Assembly (NCBI GenBank): GCA_028023455.1
Contig: JAQFVV010000158.1
Location: 558,001 to 622,000, forward strand
Source of the DNA: Epiperipatus broadwayi
Taxonomy: Eukaryota; Onychophora; Udeonychophora; Euonychophora; Peripatidae
Reading direction: 5' to 3'
DNA: 64,000 bases
Part shown: piece by piece, positions 11,101 through 26,100 of the stretch
Position numbering within the stretch: position 1 is the stretch's first letter
How the letters are laid out: the number at the start of each line of letters is the position of its first letter
Translations under genes and position numbers: made by a program
Notes under the pieces: model-generated
Databases searched by the model: none
Told to the model about the DNA's origin: nothing
What the model saw: the letters and a program-made list of their open reading frames with translations, nothing else

Positions 11101-14100
11101 ACTCTTTAAATACTCACTGTTTTATACTTTAGAAATATTTTTTTTTTTACTAATATTTCATTGATTCACTCCTGACACCATGTTATATTCTTGGCCGTAA
11201 TATTTAACTAAATAATTACACACAGTTAACATAACTGACAAACTTTATTAAACTACTGCATTCTCAAATGTAAGAGCGATGTCGCGCGCTCGCAAATCTC
11301 AGTTGTCACCACTAGGCGTCATTCCATAATTATAGTACTAGCCATAACATGACATTTCCCTCCCCAATTAAAATAAAGTAAATCAAATAGTTTATTTCTC
11401 AGAATATTATAAGAGGTTTGAACATGGTTAAGTCATAATCCATAGATTTTAGGCTCACTCTACCACTGCATCAAACCACAAAGGATTATAGTTGCAATAG
11501 CATATCCAAATTGTTAATCATCTCCTAAGAGATTCAACTAGATTACATTATCAAAATCCTTAATGATAAAATTTAATATTTATCCTTCTCATTCTTTTCA
11601 ATATTATTCTTAAATGAAAATTCTTTACTTTGTTAACTATTCAGAGAATAATACATATTAATTCTTTAAAACTAAGTGAATTTTAAAAATCATCCTTTAA
11701 TATTGAAGATTGCTATCCAATATATACTTACTACATGATCTGAAAATACTTACTTCCATTTTCATGGCTATCATCACAACCAATGGATCTCCTTGTTGAA
11801 CAGTATCCCCACTTTTAACCAAAACTTTTTCAATTACACCTGGCATAGGAGCTAATGCACCAGTTTCTGAAGTTGTTTCTTCAGTCAAAGTATAAAATTT
11901 AGGAACAGGAAGAGAGAGTTTTATACTGCCATTCTAGGAAAAGAAAACATCACTATTAATTATCATGTAATTCATTAATAATTTAACTCTTTTAATAAAA
12001 TTACTTTTTTAAATAAGATCAGTGAATCATCCTGTACAACTCCCTTGACTTTGGTTATTGTTCCATCTACATTGCATGTAAGAATATTATCACACAATGC
12101 GGCATTAATATGGTAGCTGTTATTTCCTACTTTAATAGTGAATGAAGAATCAGAGTTATAGGTGACAGAAACATCAATGCCTACAAAAAAAAGAAAATCA
12201 ATTATTTATTGTACAAAAAAAATTCCCAATTTATAAAATCTTTAGTTTGATGTTGTTACAAGTATCATTTTTATGTGATTTTTACAACAAAAAAAAAATA
12301 TTATAAACAATTTATAGACAATATAAAAAGAAAAAGAAAAAAGTTTTAAAAAAAAATGCTTAAAAGAAAGAAATTGAACAATAGAAAAGATGGAAAATAA
12401 AAAAGAATTAAAAGAAGAAAAACGAGAAGAAAAAAAATTAAAAAAAAGAGAGGGGGAAAATATAGAAAACCATGAGGAAAAAGTGTGTGCAGGGGGATAG
12501 ACAATTAAAAAAAACATACAAATAATTTTGAAAGATTAATCTATTGATATCAATAATAAATTATGCATCAAGATTCCATCAGTGGTATAGTAAAGCAAAA
12601 GAATTAAAATTTCTATAATATTACATAAATAATATATATATATATGTTTAGATCATTCAATCAAAAAATCTTTCAATATTTCTTAAACTTGGCAACATCC
12701 AAAGGGTACAAATACAGCAATTCAGATGCAATTTAGGAGATAAAATAAAATGTTCTCTTAAATAAAATCTTAACATTTCTCTTTAATGAATGCTTTGTTT
12801 TCTAAGATAGACACAATCCAGACAACAATAATAAATGCAGTATATAAATGGGTAAATGGAATGTTAAAAACATAAATTAAAAAAGTTAAATATTGTATAT
12901 ATCCATGAAACAAGACAAAGTAGTTAGTTAAAAAATTAAAAAATGTAAAAGTTTATAACTCTGGAAGATAAAAATATATGTAATAGGCAGAGGTAGGACC
13001 AAAAGCAAAAATGTTTAAAAGTAGTAATGCTGGCATAACATTTGGGATGTGGACAATTAGATGCTATTACAAAAGATCTATTTGGTGATTAGTCAGCCAT
13101 ATCTATGCAATTATGTTGATGAGATAAATCATGTATAATGAAACTAAATAATAATAATATATATAAATAATTGTATATTAATGCTGAATAAGCAGTATGC
13201 TGTGAAAAGGCAGAAAAGAAAAAAAAAATGTAGATAAAAGATTTATAAATTTTTATGAATCATAAGTGGGAAATTTACACATCAAAAAAATAATAAGAAT
13301 ATATTTATGTTAGATAATGTAGTAATTCAAGATTGTTTAATAATAATTTTACAAGTATAGATGCACATCCTGATGTTAATTCAGAGTCAATTTAATAGTG
13401 GAAAAATTAAGATTTATTTTTAAAAACAATTTTAAAAATTGATCCAAGAAAAAAAATCAAAGAGGACATTGTGGAGAAATTTTTAACTTTGATAAATAAA
13501 AAAAAATAAAATGTACACATAGAAAAAAAGTAAATGATATCCTAATATAAAATGTGCACATAGAAAAAAAAGTAAATGATCTCCTAATACAAGATAAATT
13601 ACATTTCAGGAAAACTTAAAAGACATTTCAATTGAAACAGAAAATTATAAAACATAAAAAAGGCCAGCTATTAAGAATTACATAGATGTATAAAAGATTT
13701 TTAATCATTTTCCCCCTTCATCATAAAGCTAAGCAAAACTAGACAAAACAACAACAAAAAATCTTATTTAATATGTAATGGAATAAAAGCAGTTTAATCA
13801 CTTGAACTATTACAATTTATAAAAATAAATGAAAGAAACGATAGTAATTATCATTGAATATCATTATTATTCATAACAGAACCAATATTGTCAAAGTTTT
13901 TGCTGAGTACAATAAATTGCTTTCAGACATTTGTGATAATCTGCAAGAACTCAATATAATTTTAGATATACAAGAAGTAATGTAGACATTCTTTATGTTT
14001 CTGGATAAATATAAAAAGAATATTATATGTAAAAGTGTGGATAAATACTTTTATCAAGCCATTTTAAATTAATCAAAAAAAATTATTGTAATACTTGAAA

Positions 14101-17100
14101 TAATTATGGCTAATTACCAAAGTTCATACATAGTATACAACTTCTGAGAGAATCAGAGAAAGCATTATTATTGCTAGTATAAATTTGAAATATTTATAAA
14201 ATCTGATGATAAACAAGGAATGTGTATTATTCCAATCTTGTTTACACTTTTTTTATGATAGTAATCTTTGAAATAATTTATAGGAGATTTCATGAAGCAG
14301 CCATCAAGATGATGTATAGATAATAAATTTATCTTAATTCAGGATTTAAGCATTCAGATGATTGTGCTATTCTTGACTATTCAAAGACTGGTCTACAGAA
14401 TGTTCTTGAATGCAACATATAAAGACTTTGATTTAGTAATTAATGTTAAAAAATCAGTGCTTTATCAGACAAAGATGGAAAAAAAATCTTCATCAACTGT
14501 TAACATAGATGATTTACAATTTTGAAAATGTGAAACAAATATTAGATGCAATAAATGCTACATTAAACAACTTAAAAGATAATAATATAATTGCTTTAAC
14601 TAAATTAGTTGTATATAGTGATGATATTTTTTATATTTATCTATATGAAAATGAGATATGAATTTCCTACCAATGTAGATCAAAAGAACTAGAAAAATTT
14701 AATTTAAGAATGACAAAATATGAATCTAAAAATCATAAGGCCAATCACTGGTGCACTCTTCAGCTATTGAGTCTAGTATTGCAAAAGCATTCCTTTTTAG
14801 ATTGCACATGTAACAGACTTTGAAAAAACTATTTTAAGAATGAACTTGGGCGTGGTTTTCATTAGGAGGCAAACCCTGTTTACATTATAAAAATTATCTC
14901 AAATATACTAAAGAAATACAATATTGATTATTTTCATGGGAAAATGTGGGTAATAATGTATACCCCATACATAAAAAAAACAGTATTACAAAATGTCAAA
15001 TTAGTTAGCATGTAATATATATGAACATATTTGTGGCTTATGAATGTCTGAATTTGGTATTACAAACTCATCTTTAGCTTTTTATTCTCTGTTTTTTTTT
15101 CCTTCTGGGCCATTGATGAGTAGTGAGTTGAAAAAGTAGATCATAAGAATGAAGGAAATAAAGTAGATATATAGAAAAAATAGTAATTATACAAGTAAAT
15201 GATTTAATAGAAATAACTCGCCTTCTTTTGCAATAATTGATATAAACTTTGGGTAGGCAAACACAGAATAAGTTGTGAAATAATGACAAATTTCTGAAGG
15301 CAATGGTATTTAAAAGAATTAAAGAGAATTAGCTTTTGGCCACAAGAATAATCACTAGATTACTTTTTTATTGCTGTGATTCTAATAGAAAAAAGTTCTT
15401 ATTCAATAAAATGCAAGAAGTTTAGGGCAATTGTTTTAATCCTTTATGTTGTAAAGGTGTGGTTGAGAATTAATGACTATAATAGATGTTTTATAATAAG
15501 TAGTTTAAATTTAAAGCAGATATTAGACATGATGAGAACTATTAGTGATAGATATAATTCAAATAAAAAAAAGGGTTAAACTATGATAGTGTTAATTAGA
15601 AATATTTTGAGTAGGAAAGATACAGACTAAAAAAGAAGCTACTAAGTAACTACAGTATGGAGAGTTTTTCCTGTTTAATAACATAGATGTAATTGCGATT
15701 ACTTTTATAACAATAACAATATTCCAATCTTTATATATATATTAAAGATGAAAATAAAAACTCTAATAATAAATAAGAATAATAAAACCTATGAACAATT
15801 CTAATGCAGCAATATTGTTTTATGAATGATAATATTCCCTTGTTGGATGAGCCAAATGTAAAGAAAACTATTTTAATAATGAATAAAATTTATAAATGAT
15901 AATATAATATACTACTCATCCTGCTTGTAGACAATTAATATCATACATGGATTTGATTATCATTAACTATCCTCAGATTAGGTAACTCAAATATACTGAA
16001 AATATCACAACTTATGGCTAGTAGATCTGCAAACTAAATGCATTACATATTTGGGCAACTATCTGAAATAGATATAAGTATGAATCAAGTGGTTTTCTCC
16101 ACTTATATATTACATATTTGGACAATCCAAATATACTGAATAAATATATTCAACCAATTTAAAATATAATGAGTAAATAAATAAATTAATCACAAATGGT
16201 TTTATAGTAGTTCATATCTATTGTCATAATTTATAAAGAACACCAATGAATCAATATGCATGCTCTTGACTGGCAAAGAAAATAAAATTGATTAAATGTT
16301 TTACTGGATAGTGAAATAATCTGGAATATAATATAGGGGATGATAAATATATTTATATAATGGTTCATGCAGTAGTAAATCAAAACATTTATTGTTAATA
16401 ACAGCAATATAAATTTATTAAAATAAACATCCATTTATATGTGGTGATTAGAACAAATAATAATTTATAACAGCAATTAACATCCTATAATGTGCATTTA
16501 TAATTCATTTATAGTTCACCCTCACTATAATATAATTAAATGTGACATATATTTTTATAATTAAAATTATCAATACATATAGTCAAAAAAGGGTTAACTA
16601 TTAAAAAAAAAATTTATAATCAAGTAATATTTTTTTATAAAATTATTTATAATTTTAAATTAAATTATACAAATATTATTTATGTTTTAATTGACCTTTT
16701 ACTTTTTTACTTGATTATTACTTTTTAATCATCTAAGTTATCAGAAGATAAATCAGACTGCATTGTAATTAACATTATTAATTTTAGAAAAAAAAAGTTT
16801 ATAAGCATTATAAATGTTACCACTATAATTTCAACTGTTGTTAAAAAGTAAGATTTCTCTAAGCATCTGTTAATATTATTACATATGAAACTTCACTTTA
16901 AGTTTCTTATCTTGCAGTATTTCCTTTGGCAACTTCATGCTAGCACACATATATGTAAAACTCCATAGATATTTTGATCCATAAATGTCCAATTATTATT
17001 TTTTTGTTCAATATTATAATATAAGTACATTTTGCAGCCTTAAATTCAATGATAATCAGCATAGGGCTTTGTTGTTAATCATTCCATTTAAAATCATAGG

Positions 17101-20100
17101 CATTAAATGAAGAGGACCTCATGCCTTTTTCTTTTCTAGGCTTCCTACTCACAATCCATTTTGTTTACTGCTAGTCCAAAACTTATTTATAAGATGATAT
17201 AATGTTAAAATTACAAAACTTTGAAGGGAAAGAAAGTATGTTTTTTTTATGAAAATCATTTCTGTCTCTATAGTAACATAAAATGCACTCTAGATTTTTA
17301 AACACTAGTTTTTTGAACATGTGATTTCTCTCTTCCAATTTTAATAAAGCATTGTTGTCATTTAGCAATAATTTAAACAAAAAATATATTTAATTTTAAT
17401 AAATAAATGACTCATTTATCCTACATTTATTTAAAACAAACATAATTTTATTAAACATTTGATCTTGAAATGTTCTCTTTATTTAGTAATTTATAAACCA
17501 TAGAAAATGACAAAATAAAAATGTGTGTATACCACATATCCCCCTCCTTAATAGAAAATATAGAAAACAATTCTAAACAATTAACATAAGGTCATCACTA
17601 CAAAATAAACATTCCATCAATAAATCATGGTTAATCAAAATTATACCACCACAATAATGAAATTAATCATTAAGTACAAATATGTATCTTATAAAAAAAA
17701 TTATATATACCCAAACATATTAAAATTAATAAGACTAATGTCCTACAATAATTACATTTATTGGTACTCTTATATTTCATCCTAACAGGATACTTATAAA
17801 ACAAATCTATGATATATATAGTTGCATGGCATCTGATTGACAAGAGTAATCCCTTCATTTCTAAAGAATATGGAATTCTTGTACCAAATAATATCATAAA
17901 TATAATAATCACTATAAACTAAATATTTACTACTATATCCATAACGATTCATGCACTTGATTGCAGCCTTGCCATAAACTATATTTTCTAAATCACTAAT
18001 CTCACAAATGAAACATACATCATTGATCTTACTTTGTGATACGAAATTTCTCATATTCACAGTCAATATACCTATATTCATGGCTATATACCTCATGGTA
18101 ATAAAACCATTTAGACTTTAAAGGTTTTATTTCTGAAGACAAAATTTTATGTATCATCACTATTTAAGCTTGTGATCAAATTCCCTTTCCAATAAACCTT
18201 GTCATTTATTTTAAACTATACCACATCTAAATTAATATCATAATATGAATGATCATGTTTATTCTGACTTTCCAAACTTTGGACAACTTGTTCCTGTCTA
18301 TTCTGTAAAAATCCTCTAATTCTTTATCATTAATTGGTTGGTATTCATTTAATTCAGCTTCTAAAGCTTTATCCTTATTTTAAGATTCTAATTTATCTTC
18401 TAATTCATGTTGACCCTTTTCTATCTTCCCTATCAAAATTTCCAGGTTTGTTTCATATCTTGTAAGTTTTGCCTTATCATTTGGATAAGCTCTTCATGCT
18501 TTTTTTTCATACCTTGCTTGACCTTCATTAAGCTTGTTCATTAAATCTCTTGATAATTTTTCTTGTCTTTGTTACCATTTTTCTTGGTTTTGTCTCATTT
18601 TTTGTTTCATTTGCTCCATTTCTAGTTTGAGGGCTTCCTGATGGTTTTTGATCTTAATCATTAAGCTCTGCAATACTTCCATTATTGACTCATTTTGATC
18701 ACATTTGGCATGACTTCACTAACTTCTCTCCTCTGTTACAATGTATTCAACTCTTGAAATTCATTTTCCATAATTTATTCTTATTTATAATTATTATTTT
18801 AGAAAGAAAAGAGCATGACTTTACTCCTCAATTTAATATCTCGAATCAAATGAAATGAATAACTTGTTTTCTTTACCATGCTTTATATGCTGAACCTTAC
18901 AATTTAATTAAACCTTTGCTAATACACGTTTTAACTCAATACATACTTTAATTCATGTAACAGACCTCTTTAATATAAATACCACAATAGCATCATTTTC
19001 AATAGTGATTGATTTATCTACTACAACATTACTATACCAAACTAATATATTATTATTATTAATTTTAAAATTTTAATTGATACTGTATACCACCTAGTGT
19101 AGATTTCATGACCATGCTCAGAAGACTTCATGTTATGCTACTACCAACAGATTCAAACAGTGAGCATTAAATGTTTTTTATCTATTTTGAAAAAATAACT
19201 AAAATACAACACCTTTGGTAAATAAGCTAGTTTCAAATGCTATTCATTATTTATCTTACAGTTACTTCATGAGGAGAACTTAATAATATCTATTAGTAAT
19301 GAGCTCATATTTCTTTGGCATTTTACTAACATAGAGCACACATCTGGTGCTTTTAAAGACACAAACAAATTCTTATTTTTATTATTATATGGCAAGTCCC
19401 AGCATCATCTACTCTGCTTTCACATGTCCTCTTTTGGCATATTTATAAAACATTTTATTCATAAAGCACTTATAGCTTCATCATTTCTCAACTCATGTAC
19501 AGTTATACTTATATTTTCAGAAAAGCCTTTGATAACTCATTCCGAATACAAATCTCTAATAAATCACAATTATAAATTTAAAATTACTGTCTATGGAATC
19601 ATTAATCATTTAAATCTAACACCAGTATATACAAAAATAGCTATTATCAATTGTGATCATTGATCAAATATTTTGATTCTATTATTTTACAACTCTAAAT
19701 CTCTAATATGGGTCATGGATAAATGCTCAGGCCCTTGTTGGGAAGCCACTTGTGAATGAAAACTATTAATAACAAAACCTATGAACAATTGTAATGCAGC
19801 AACTTTGTTTTATGAATAATAATATTCCCTTGTTGGATGAGCCAAATGTAAAGGAAACTTTTAATAATGAATAAAATTTATAAATGACAATATAAGATAA
19901 TATACTACTCATCACGCTTGTAAATAACTAATATCATAAATGGACTTGACTATCATTAACTACCCTCAGATTAGGTAACCCTAAAATATACTGAAAATAT
20001 TATAACTTATGTGCTAGTTGGCCTGCAAACTAAATGCATTACATATTTGGGCAACTACCTGTAATAAATATAATTATGAACCAAGTGGTTTTCTCACTTA

Positions 20101-23100
20101 CATATTAATATTTGGACAATCTAAATATACTGAGTAAATGTCATCTTCAGGCAATTTAAAATATAACCAATAAACAAATGAGTAAACAAATAAATTGATC
20201 ACAAATGGTTTTATAGTAGTTCGTATCTACATGTATAATGGACTCATAAATTTATAAAGAGCACCAATGAGTCCATATGCATGCACTTGACTGGCCAAAG
20301 AAAATAAAATTTATTAACTGTCTTACTAGATTGTGAAATATCACCTGGAATATACTATAGGATAAGATAAAATATTTATATAATGGTTCATGCAGTAGTA
20401 AATCAAAACATCTATTGTTAATAACAACATAAATTTATTAAAATAAACATCTATTTATATACGGTGTTAGAATAAATAATAATTTATAACAGTAATTAAC
20501 ATCCTATAATGTGCATTTATAATTCATTTATAGTTCACCCTTACTATAATATAATTAAATGCGACATATATATTTATAATTATAATTATCAATATGTACA
20601 GTTGAAAAGGTGTTAACTATAGATTCCTTCCATACAAGAAAAAATAAAATATAGGACAAATTTTAATATTATTACAAAAAAATATAATAATCAAGTAATA
20701 TTTATTTTATACAAGTATTTATAATTTTAAGTTAAATTATTCAAATATTATTTATGTTTTTATTGACCTTTTACTTTTTTACTTGATTACTATTTTTTTT
20801 AATTATCTAAAATATCAGACAAACCAGATTGCATTGTAATTAACACTTTTAAAAGAGAGTTTATAAACATTTATAAATGTTACCATTATAATTTCAACTT
20901 TTGTTAATAAATAAGATTTCTCTAAGCATCTGTTAATACTATTACACATGAAACTTATTTTAACCTTCTTATCTTGCAGCATTTCCTTTGGCATGTTCGT
21001 GTTACATATGTTCGTATTAACATACATATATGTAAGACTCCATAGATATTTTGATCCCTGAATGGTATTAAATTATTTTTTTTGCTCAATATTACTATAT
21101 AAGTAAATTTTGCAGCCTTAAATTCAATGGTGGTCAGCATAGAGTTTTATTGTTAATCACTCCATTTTATATCATAAACATTAAATGAAGAGGGTGACAT
21201 GTCCTTTTATTTTTCTATGCTTCCTACTCACAATCCATTTTGTTTACTGCTAGTCCAAAATTTATTTATAAGATGAGGTAATGTTAAAATTACAAAACTT
21301 TTAAAGAAAATAATGTTTTTTTTATAAAAATCATTTCTGTCTCTATAGTAACATAAAACACATTCTAGATTTTTAAACACTAGTTTTTTGAACATGTAAT
21401 TTCTTTTTTCCAATTTTAATAAAGCATTGTTGTCAATCAGCAACAATTTAAACAAAAAATATTATATTTAATTTTAATAAATAAATGACTCATTTATCCT
21501 ACATTTATTTAAAATAAACATATTTTTATTAAACACTTGACCTTGAATTGTTTTCTTCATTTAGCAATTTATAAACCATAGAAAATGATAAAACGAAGAT
21601 GTGTGTATACCACTTATATATATGTATACACATACTTATATCCCAAATAAATAATTATTAATGGGTTATTTGGATTTCTATCATTCTTATTACCTCTTTT
21701 GGCTTAAAAAAAAAAGAATATCTTCATGCAGAAAAGAATCTCATATAATTTACTAATAAGGATGGATGAAACTGTATTTACTCTGATATATAAACTATAT
21801 TTATAAAAAGTCAAAATTTCACAAAGTTTGTATATTATTAAATACTTTGGAATTAATTTTAACCTTCTATCTGATATTCTAACATTGAACTTGACACTGA
21901 CATGTTCCTACTCACTGAAAAGATTTATCTTACCCAAGTAAATAGAAATTATCATTACTACTGTTTCTATTCATTTTACAAAAAAACAAAAAACACAGAC
22001 CTATGAATATCTTTATTTAAATTTTCAAAATAAGACATGATTGTTTATAATTTTTTAACAGGAAATTCCACATACATAATTAAAATTATTTTAGCTAATG
22101 TATCAAACATATTTAAAAATTGAAAAATACATTGGTATATTGTATTTATCTTCTTTTTTTCCAAATGCATGGTTTCAATTACATAAATTGTTGTTTTTTT
22201 AAAAAAGAAAAGCAAATATATAAAACATTTTAAAATATTCTTAACACACTTTGTTCAAAGCTTATATTTTCTTAAATTGTAAAAAAATGAGTATGCTTCT
22301 TTTTTTTATAAAAATCAAATCTATTAAAATATAAAAAGATATTTTCTCAATAATTTTTCACACTACATTTAGTTTATCGACACTTTTCATTTAACTTGTG
22401 CTTATATGTGAATTATTAAAATTGTCTATATAATAAAAAAGTTATGCCTTAGATTTTCAAACAGCAAATAAGCATTTTTCTTCCTTGATGATAATTTTAT
22501 CAATGGTCTATCTGCTATATAACTGAGAACATATCTATCAGGGTATTTTATAATCACAATGAAATTTTAATTTTGCAGCATGGGAATATTTGACTAATTT
22601 TTTTAATAGGAGTGTAAAAAGTATGAGCATTACTTTTACAGACAACATTATTAATGACCTCCTATGACTGATTTACTGACATGATATTCTCCTTAATTAT
22701 AATTTACATTATACCCAATACTTTATAATAAATAATTTCAAGTATTTTACAAGCAAAAAAAAATCATTAACAGACAGACCTAAATAATTTATGCTAAAGT
22801 GATAAGAGAGAAATCTCTACTTACTCTGCAATGCCGAATTAAAGGTAACTTTCTGAACCAGACAGTGATTAAACCTCTGACCAAAACACAATGAAAATGG
22901 AGAAAAACAATCTACAGAAATGAAAATAGCATTGAAATTAATTATGATGACTTTACAATTCATTTTATTTATTTAACCTACAGTGAAAATAAAATATAGA
23001 CACAGAAATGCAATATACAAATACAATGGATCTAGTAATCTAAATAAAACAACCATAATAATAAAGAAAAAATAATAATACAGAATATGTAAAGATAAGT

Positions 23101-26100
23101 ATACTCCATTCCCACCAGAAATTCAAAACTCTTTATAAATGCTGCAAAGATATTTTATAAATTTAATAGCTCTATAAAAGAGAACAGAGGAAGAAAACTT
23201 TGTCACAAGATAAAATAAGCATGTTTTATTAGCAGATTTCGAAGAATGTTCTAATGGTTGACATAGTATTAAATTTTTTTAACTAAATTGTAAATAATTG
23301 GTAGATGTCAATTTATGAGTGGATAATAGGATTGTTAAAATAGTTTTAAATGAATAAGTGAGTGCAAAAATTAACGCAGTATGCAAACATATATGGTGCA
23401 TTTCTCTTCATGCACTTACATAAGAAATAAAAAGACAGAATTCAAAATTTAATGAATGGGCAATATTATGAGAAAGAGTTAAGAATGGTTGGTTGGGAAA
23501 TAGAAAACACATAAATGGAGTTTAAAAATAGCTATAAAAAAACAATATAAATACACTGCAAAAAGTCTTCTACTGATATAAAATGCATGATGATAATTAA
23601 AATAGTGCATTGTGGATAACAAAATGTAAAAATAAATAAGGAATGAAATTTGAAAATATAGATTATGTTAGACGAGGACTTAAAATAAATCACATAAATT
23701 AAAAAAAGATTGACTTGAATAGGAAAACATTTGGATCAGGACTAAGTATAGGAAATGCTTGTCAAGTAAAATAACTACCTGAGCCAGGAATTTTCTTTTT
23801 TTAATTTTGAAGACTAAGACAGACTTTTGATACTTTATAGTGTTATTATAAGTCAGTGGCTTTGATAAAACAATGTCCATATACAACATCAGTAAATTTC
23901 TAATGTCTTCAAATGTTTATCCAAATATTTCGATTTAAATGCTTCTAATTCTGTGTTCATAATTTAAGGTTGGGGTTATTTCTAATTTTGTTCCTACTAT
24001 CTTGGAAACATTATCATGTATAACTTTTTATATTATCAAATAATCTTCTCATTCTACTCTAGAGACAGTAAGATATTGATTATCTTAAAATAAGACATTC
24101 CCTACATCATATCCTTAATTGTTACTGAAAAAGAAGACTGGTTTTTCTCAAATACAGCATGGAAGATATCAATGGAAATATTATAAACAAAGTAAAAAAG
24201 AATATCTTTAAAAACTCATGTTGTAAATAAAAAAATCATAAAATTATTTATATCAATCTGGATATCACTAGATCTGAATGTAGGTGTTCTTAAAAAAGAG
24301 AGAGAGAGAATGATAAAAATAGGGAATGATTGACACTAAAACTAATCACAGAGTAACTTTTGATAAACAAAGGAATTTTGACTTCCACTTGTAGAACTTT
24401 CTATAATCAGAATTTTGGAGTTCTAGGTATTAATATCTCCATGAAAATAAAAAAGACTTAAATCTATTCACAAAAAGGCTCCAGATAAAACTCTAAGTCT
24501 AATGCTTTGTGGTAAGAAAAGTTATTTGTAAAGTTGTTAAATATTGCAAAGTACGGATGCTAATGTAATGATTTTCAAATGACATTAATAACTGCAGACA
24601 GTTTGAAACAATGTGCATGCTACAGTGCCTTTAACGACAACTCTTATAAAAAATAAATCCTGGTCTATTTTTGATGCAACAGATTAAAACTTAAGACAAT
24701 TCAATTCTTATTTAATAAGTGTTTAGCAAAATAAGAATTATTTTTCCTATTTTTAAGAGGCATTAGATTGTGATGCTCAATAGCATGTTGACAATAAAGC
24801 TAATTAAAAAGGGGGGAAAAATATTTATAAAATAATAATAGTGGGCAACTTATACATTCTCAATAAAGAGCACCTGAGTCAGACAATTTGTAATTTTAAC
24901 AGAATACTTCCTTCGAATAAAATTCTCTTTCTTAATATTTAAAACAAAATAATGATATAAAAAGATTTAAGTTCTTCTGAAACTCCAATTTGATCACTAA
25001 ATAAAATCAAATACTGAAAAAGAACTTCAAATAGCTTACAAGTCAAACAAAAAAAAAAGTCATAGAATTATTATTTAACCAAAAGAGAATGTATCAATAA
25101 TTATGTTCATAAAAATATGCTAACACAAGTTGATTTAACTGATGTGATCCTAAACAAAAATGTTATCTGTAAATCAACAGATGTTTTTTTATTGCTGTTG
25201 TTGAAACACTATTAATACCAATTAAATAAGAATTAACTGTACATAATATTAAACCTATACCGAACCCAAAAATTTGTATATCTAACGTTTTTGTCATACA
25301 AAATAAATCAAACAGGGTCTATCATATGCATTACCAGCAGTAACCTATTACATATTATAAAACATCATAGAAATAACAACCAGACTTCCAGATTAATATC
25401 TGACTATAGGTTTTCAGAAAATATTCATCACTGAGAGGATGCCTTGATTTCTATTTTAAAATTGAAGCTAATGACTTGGAAAAAAAATCAAAGATCCTAA
25501 AGTTTCATGGTCAAACCAACCTGTTTATTCAATTTTATGGGTCTGATACTATATCAGATGGATTATATTTTAGTGACTTCTACAAGTTAATAGTAGACAC
25601 CTTTGACTTTTTGGTAAAAGAATGATGTATATCAAAATACAACATCACATTTTACTTTGCTTTGATATCTCTTGCAAAAGGAAGTGACTTTTATATGTTC
25701 TACAGAATATAAAATAAGAACACAGAGAAAACTATAAACCCTTTCTGATAATAAAAATGAAGTTGCAAAATATTGCATTGAATTATTATGTCTTCATGTA
25801 CTAAAAATAAGCTGTTGGTATTCGTTGCAAAAATGCATCTGCTAACTTGAAGTAATGCTGTTAGTTTGTCTCCTATCGTCAGTATATATAAGATACAAAA
25901 AGATAAATGTAAGACGAAAAATTGAAGATCGTGCTAACATAAATTATATTAATAATCATAAAAGCCATATATTTTCTAAAAAGAAAGAATGAAATCCTTC
26001 AGCAACTTGATCCAATGCTATTATGAAGCTGTAAATATTAGAGCAGATAAAGATTAATAATTATAGAATTTGATACTGATATGACTTTTTTATATGGTTT

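Larger units (their letters stand above)
8658..11354 (-). mobile_element. Complete non-autonomous Ty3/gypsy (Mag-like) LTR retrotransposon with coiled-coil insert
   Basis: The element is 2697 bp in the last MCCC1 intron, in the same orientation as the gene. It has two 174-bp LTRs (8658-8831 and 11181-11354) that differ at 9 positions by direct alignment, about 5%. A 5-bp target duplication TTTCC lies at 8653-8657 and 11355-11359. A primer site complementary to the 3' end of tRNA-Leu is at 11163-11180, and an A/G-rich polypurine tract abuts the 3' LTR. It holds one long ORF: Gag, zinc knuckles, protease and a coiled coil. RT, RNase H and integrase are absent, so it must depend on a related autonomous element for copying. 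The Mag-like assignment rests on the Gag, protease and pol-entry motifs. Confidence 0.92.
15743..21614 (-). mobile_element. Decayed LTR retrotransposon with about 1.8-kb LTRs
   Basis: Two long direct repeats (15743-17536 and 19751-21614) flank 2.2 kb. Read on the minus strand, the upstream copy ends in CA. Two bases later comes TGGCTTCCCAACAAGGGCC (19730-19748), a plausible primer site. The downstream copy begins TGTGG and is preceded by AAGGAGGGGGATA (17537-17549), a polypurine tract. The interior holds a coiled-coil Gag relic and no intact pol, so most of the coding region is deleted or decayed. A TATAT target duplication is possible, but it lies in low-complexity sequence. Confidence 0.7.

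Noticed and set aside
12242-12517. A 91-codon minus-strand frame rich in Phe and Ser
   Set aside because: It is the complement of an A/G-rich tract in the MCCC1 intron. The composition is that of a low-complexity shadow, not a protein.
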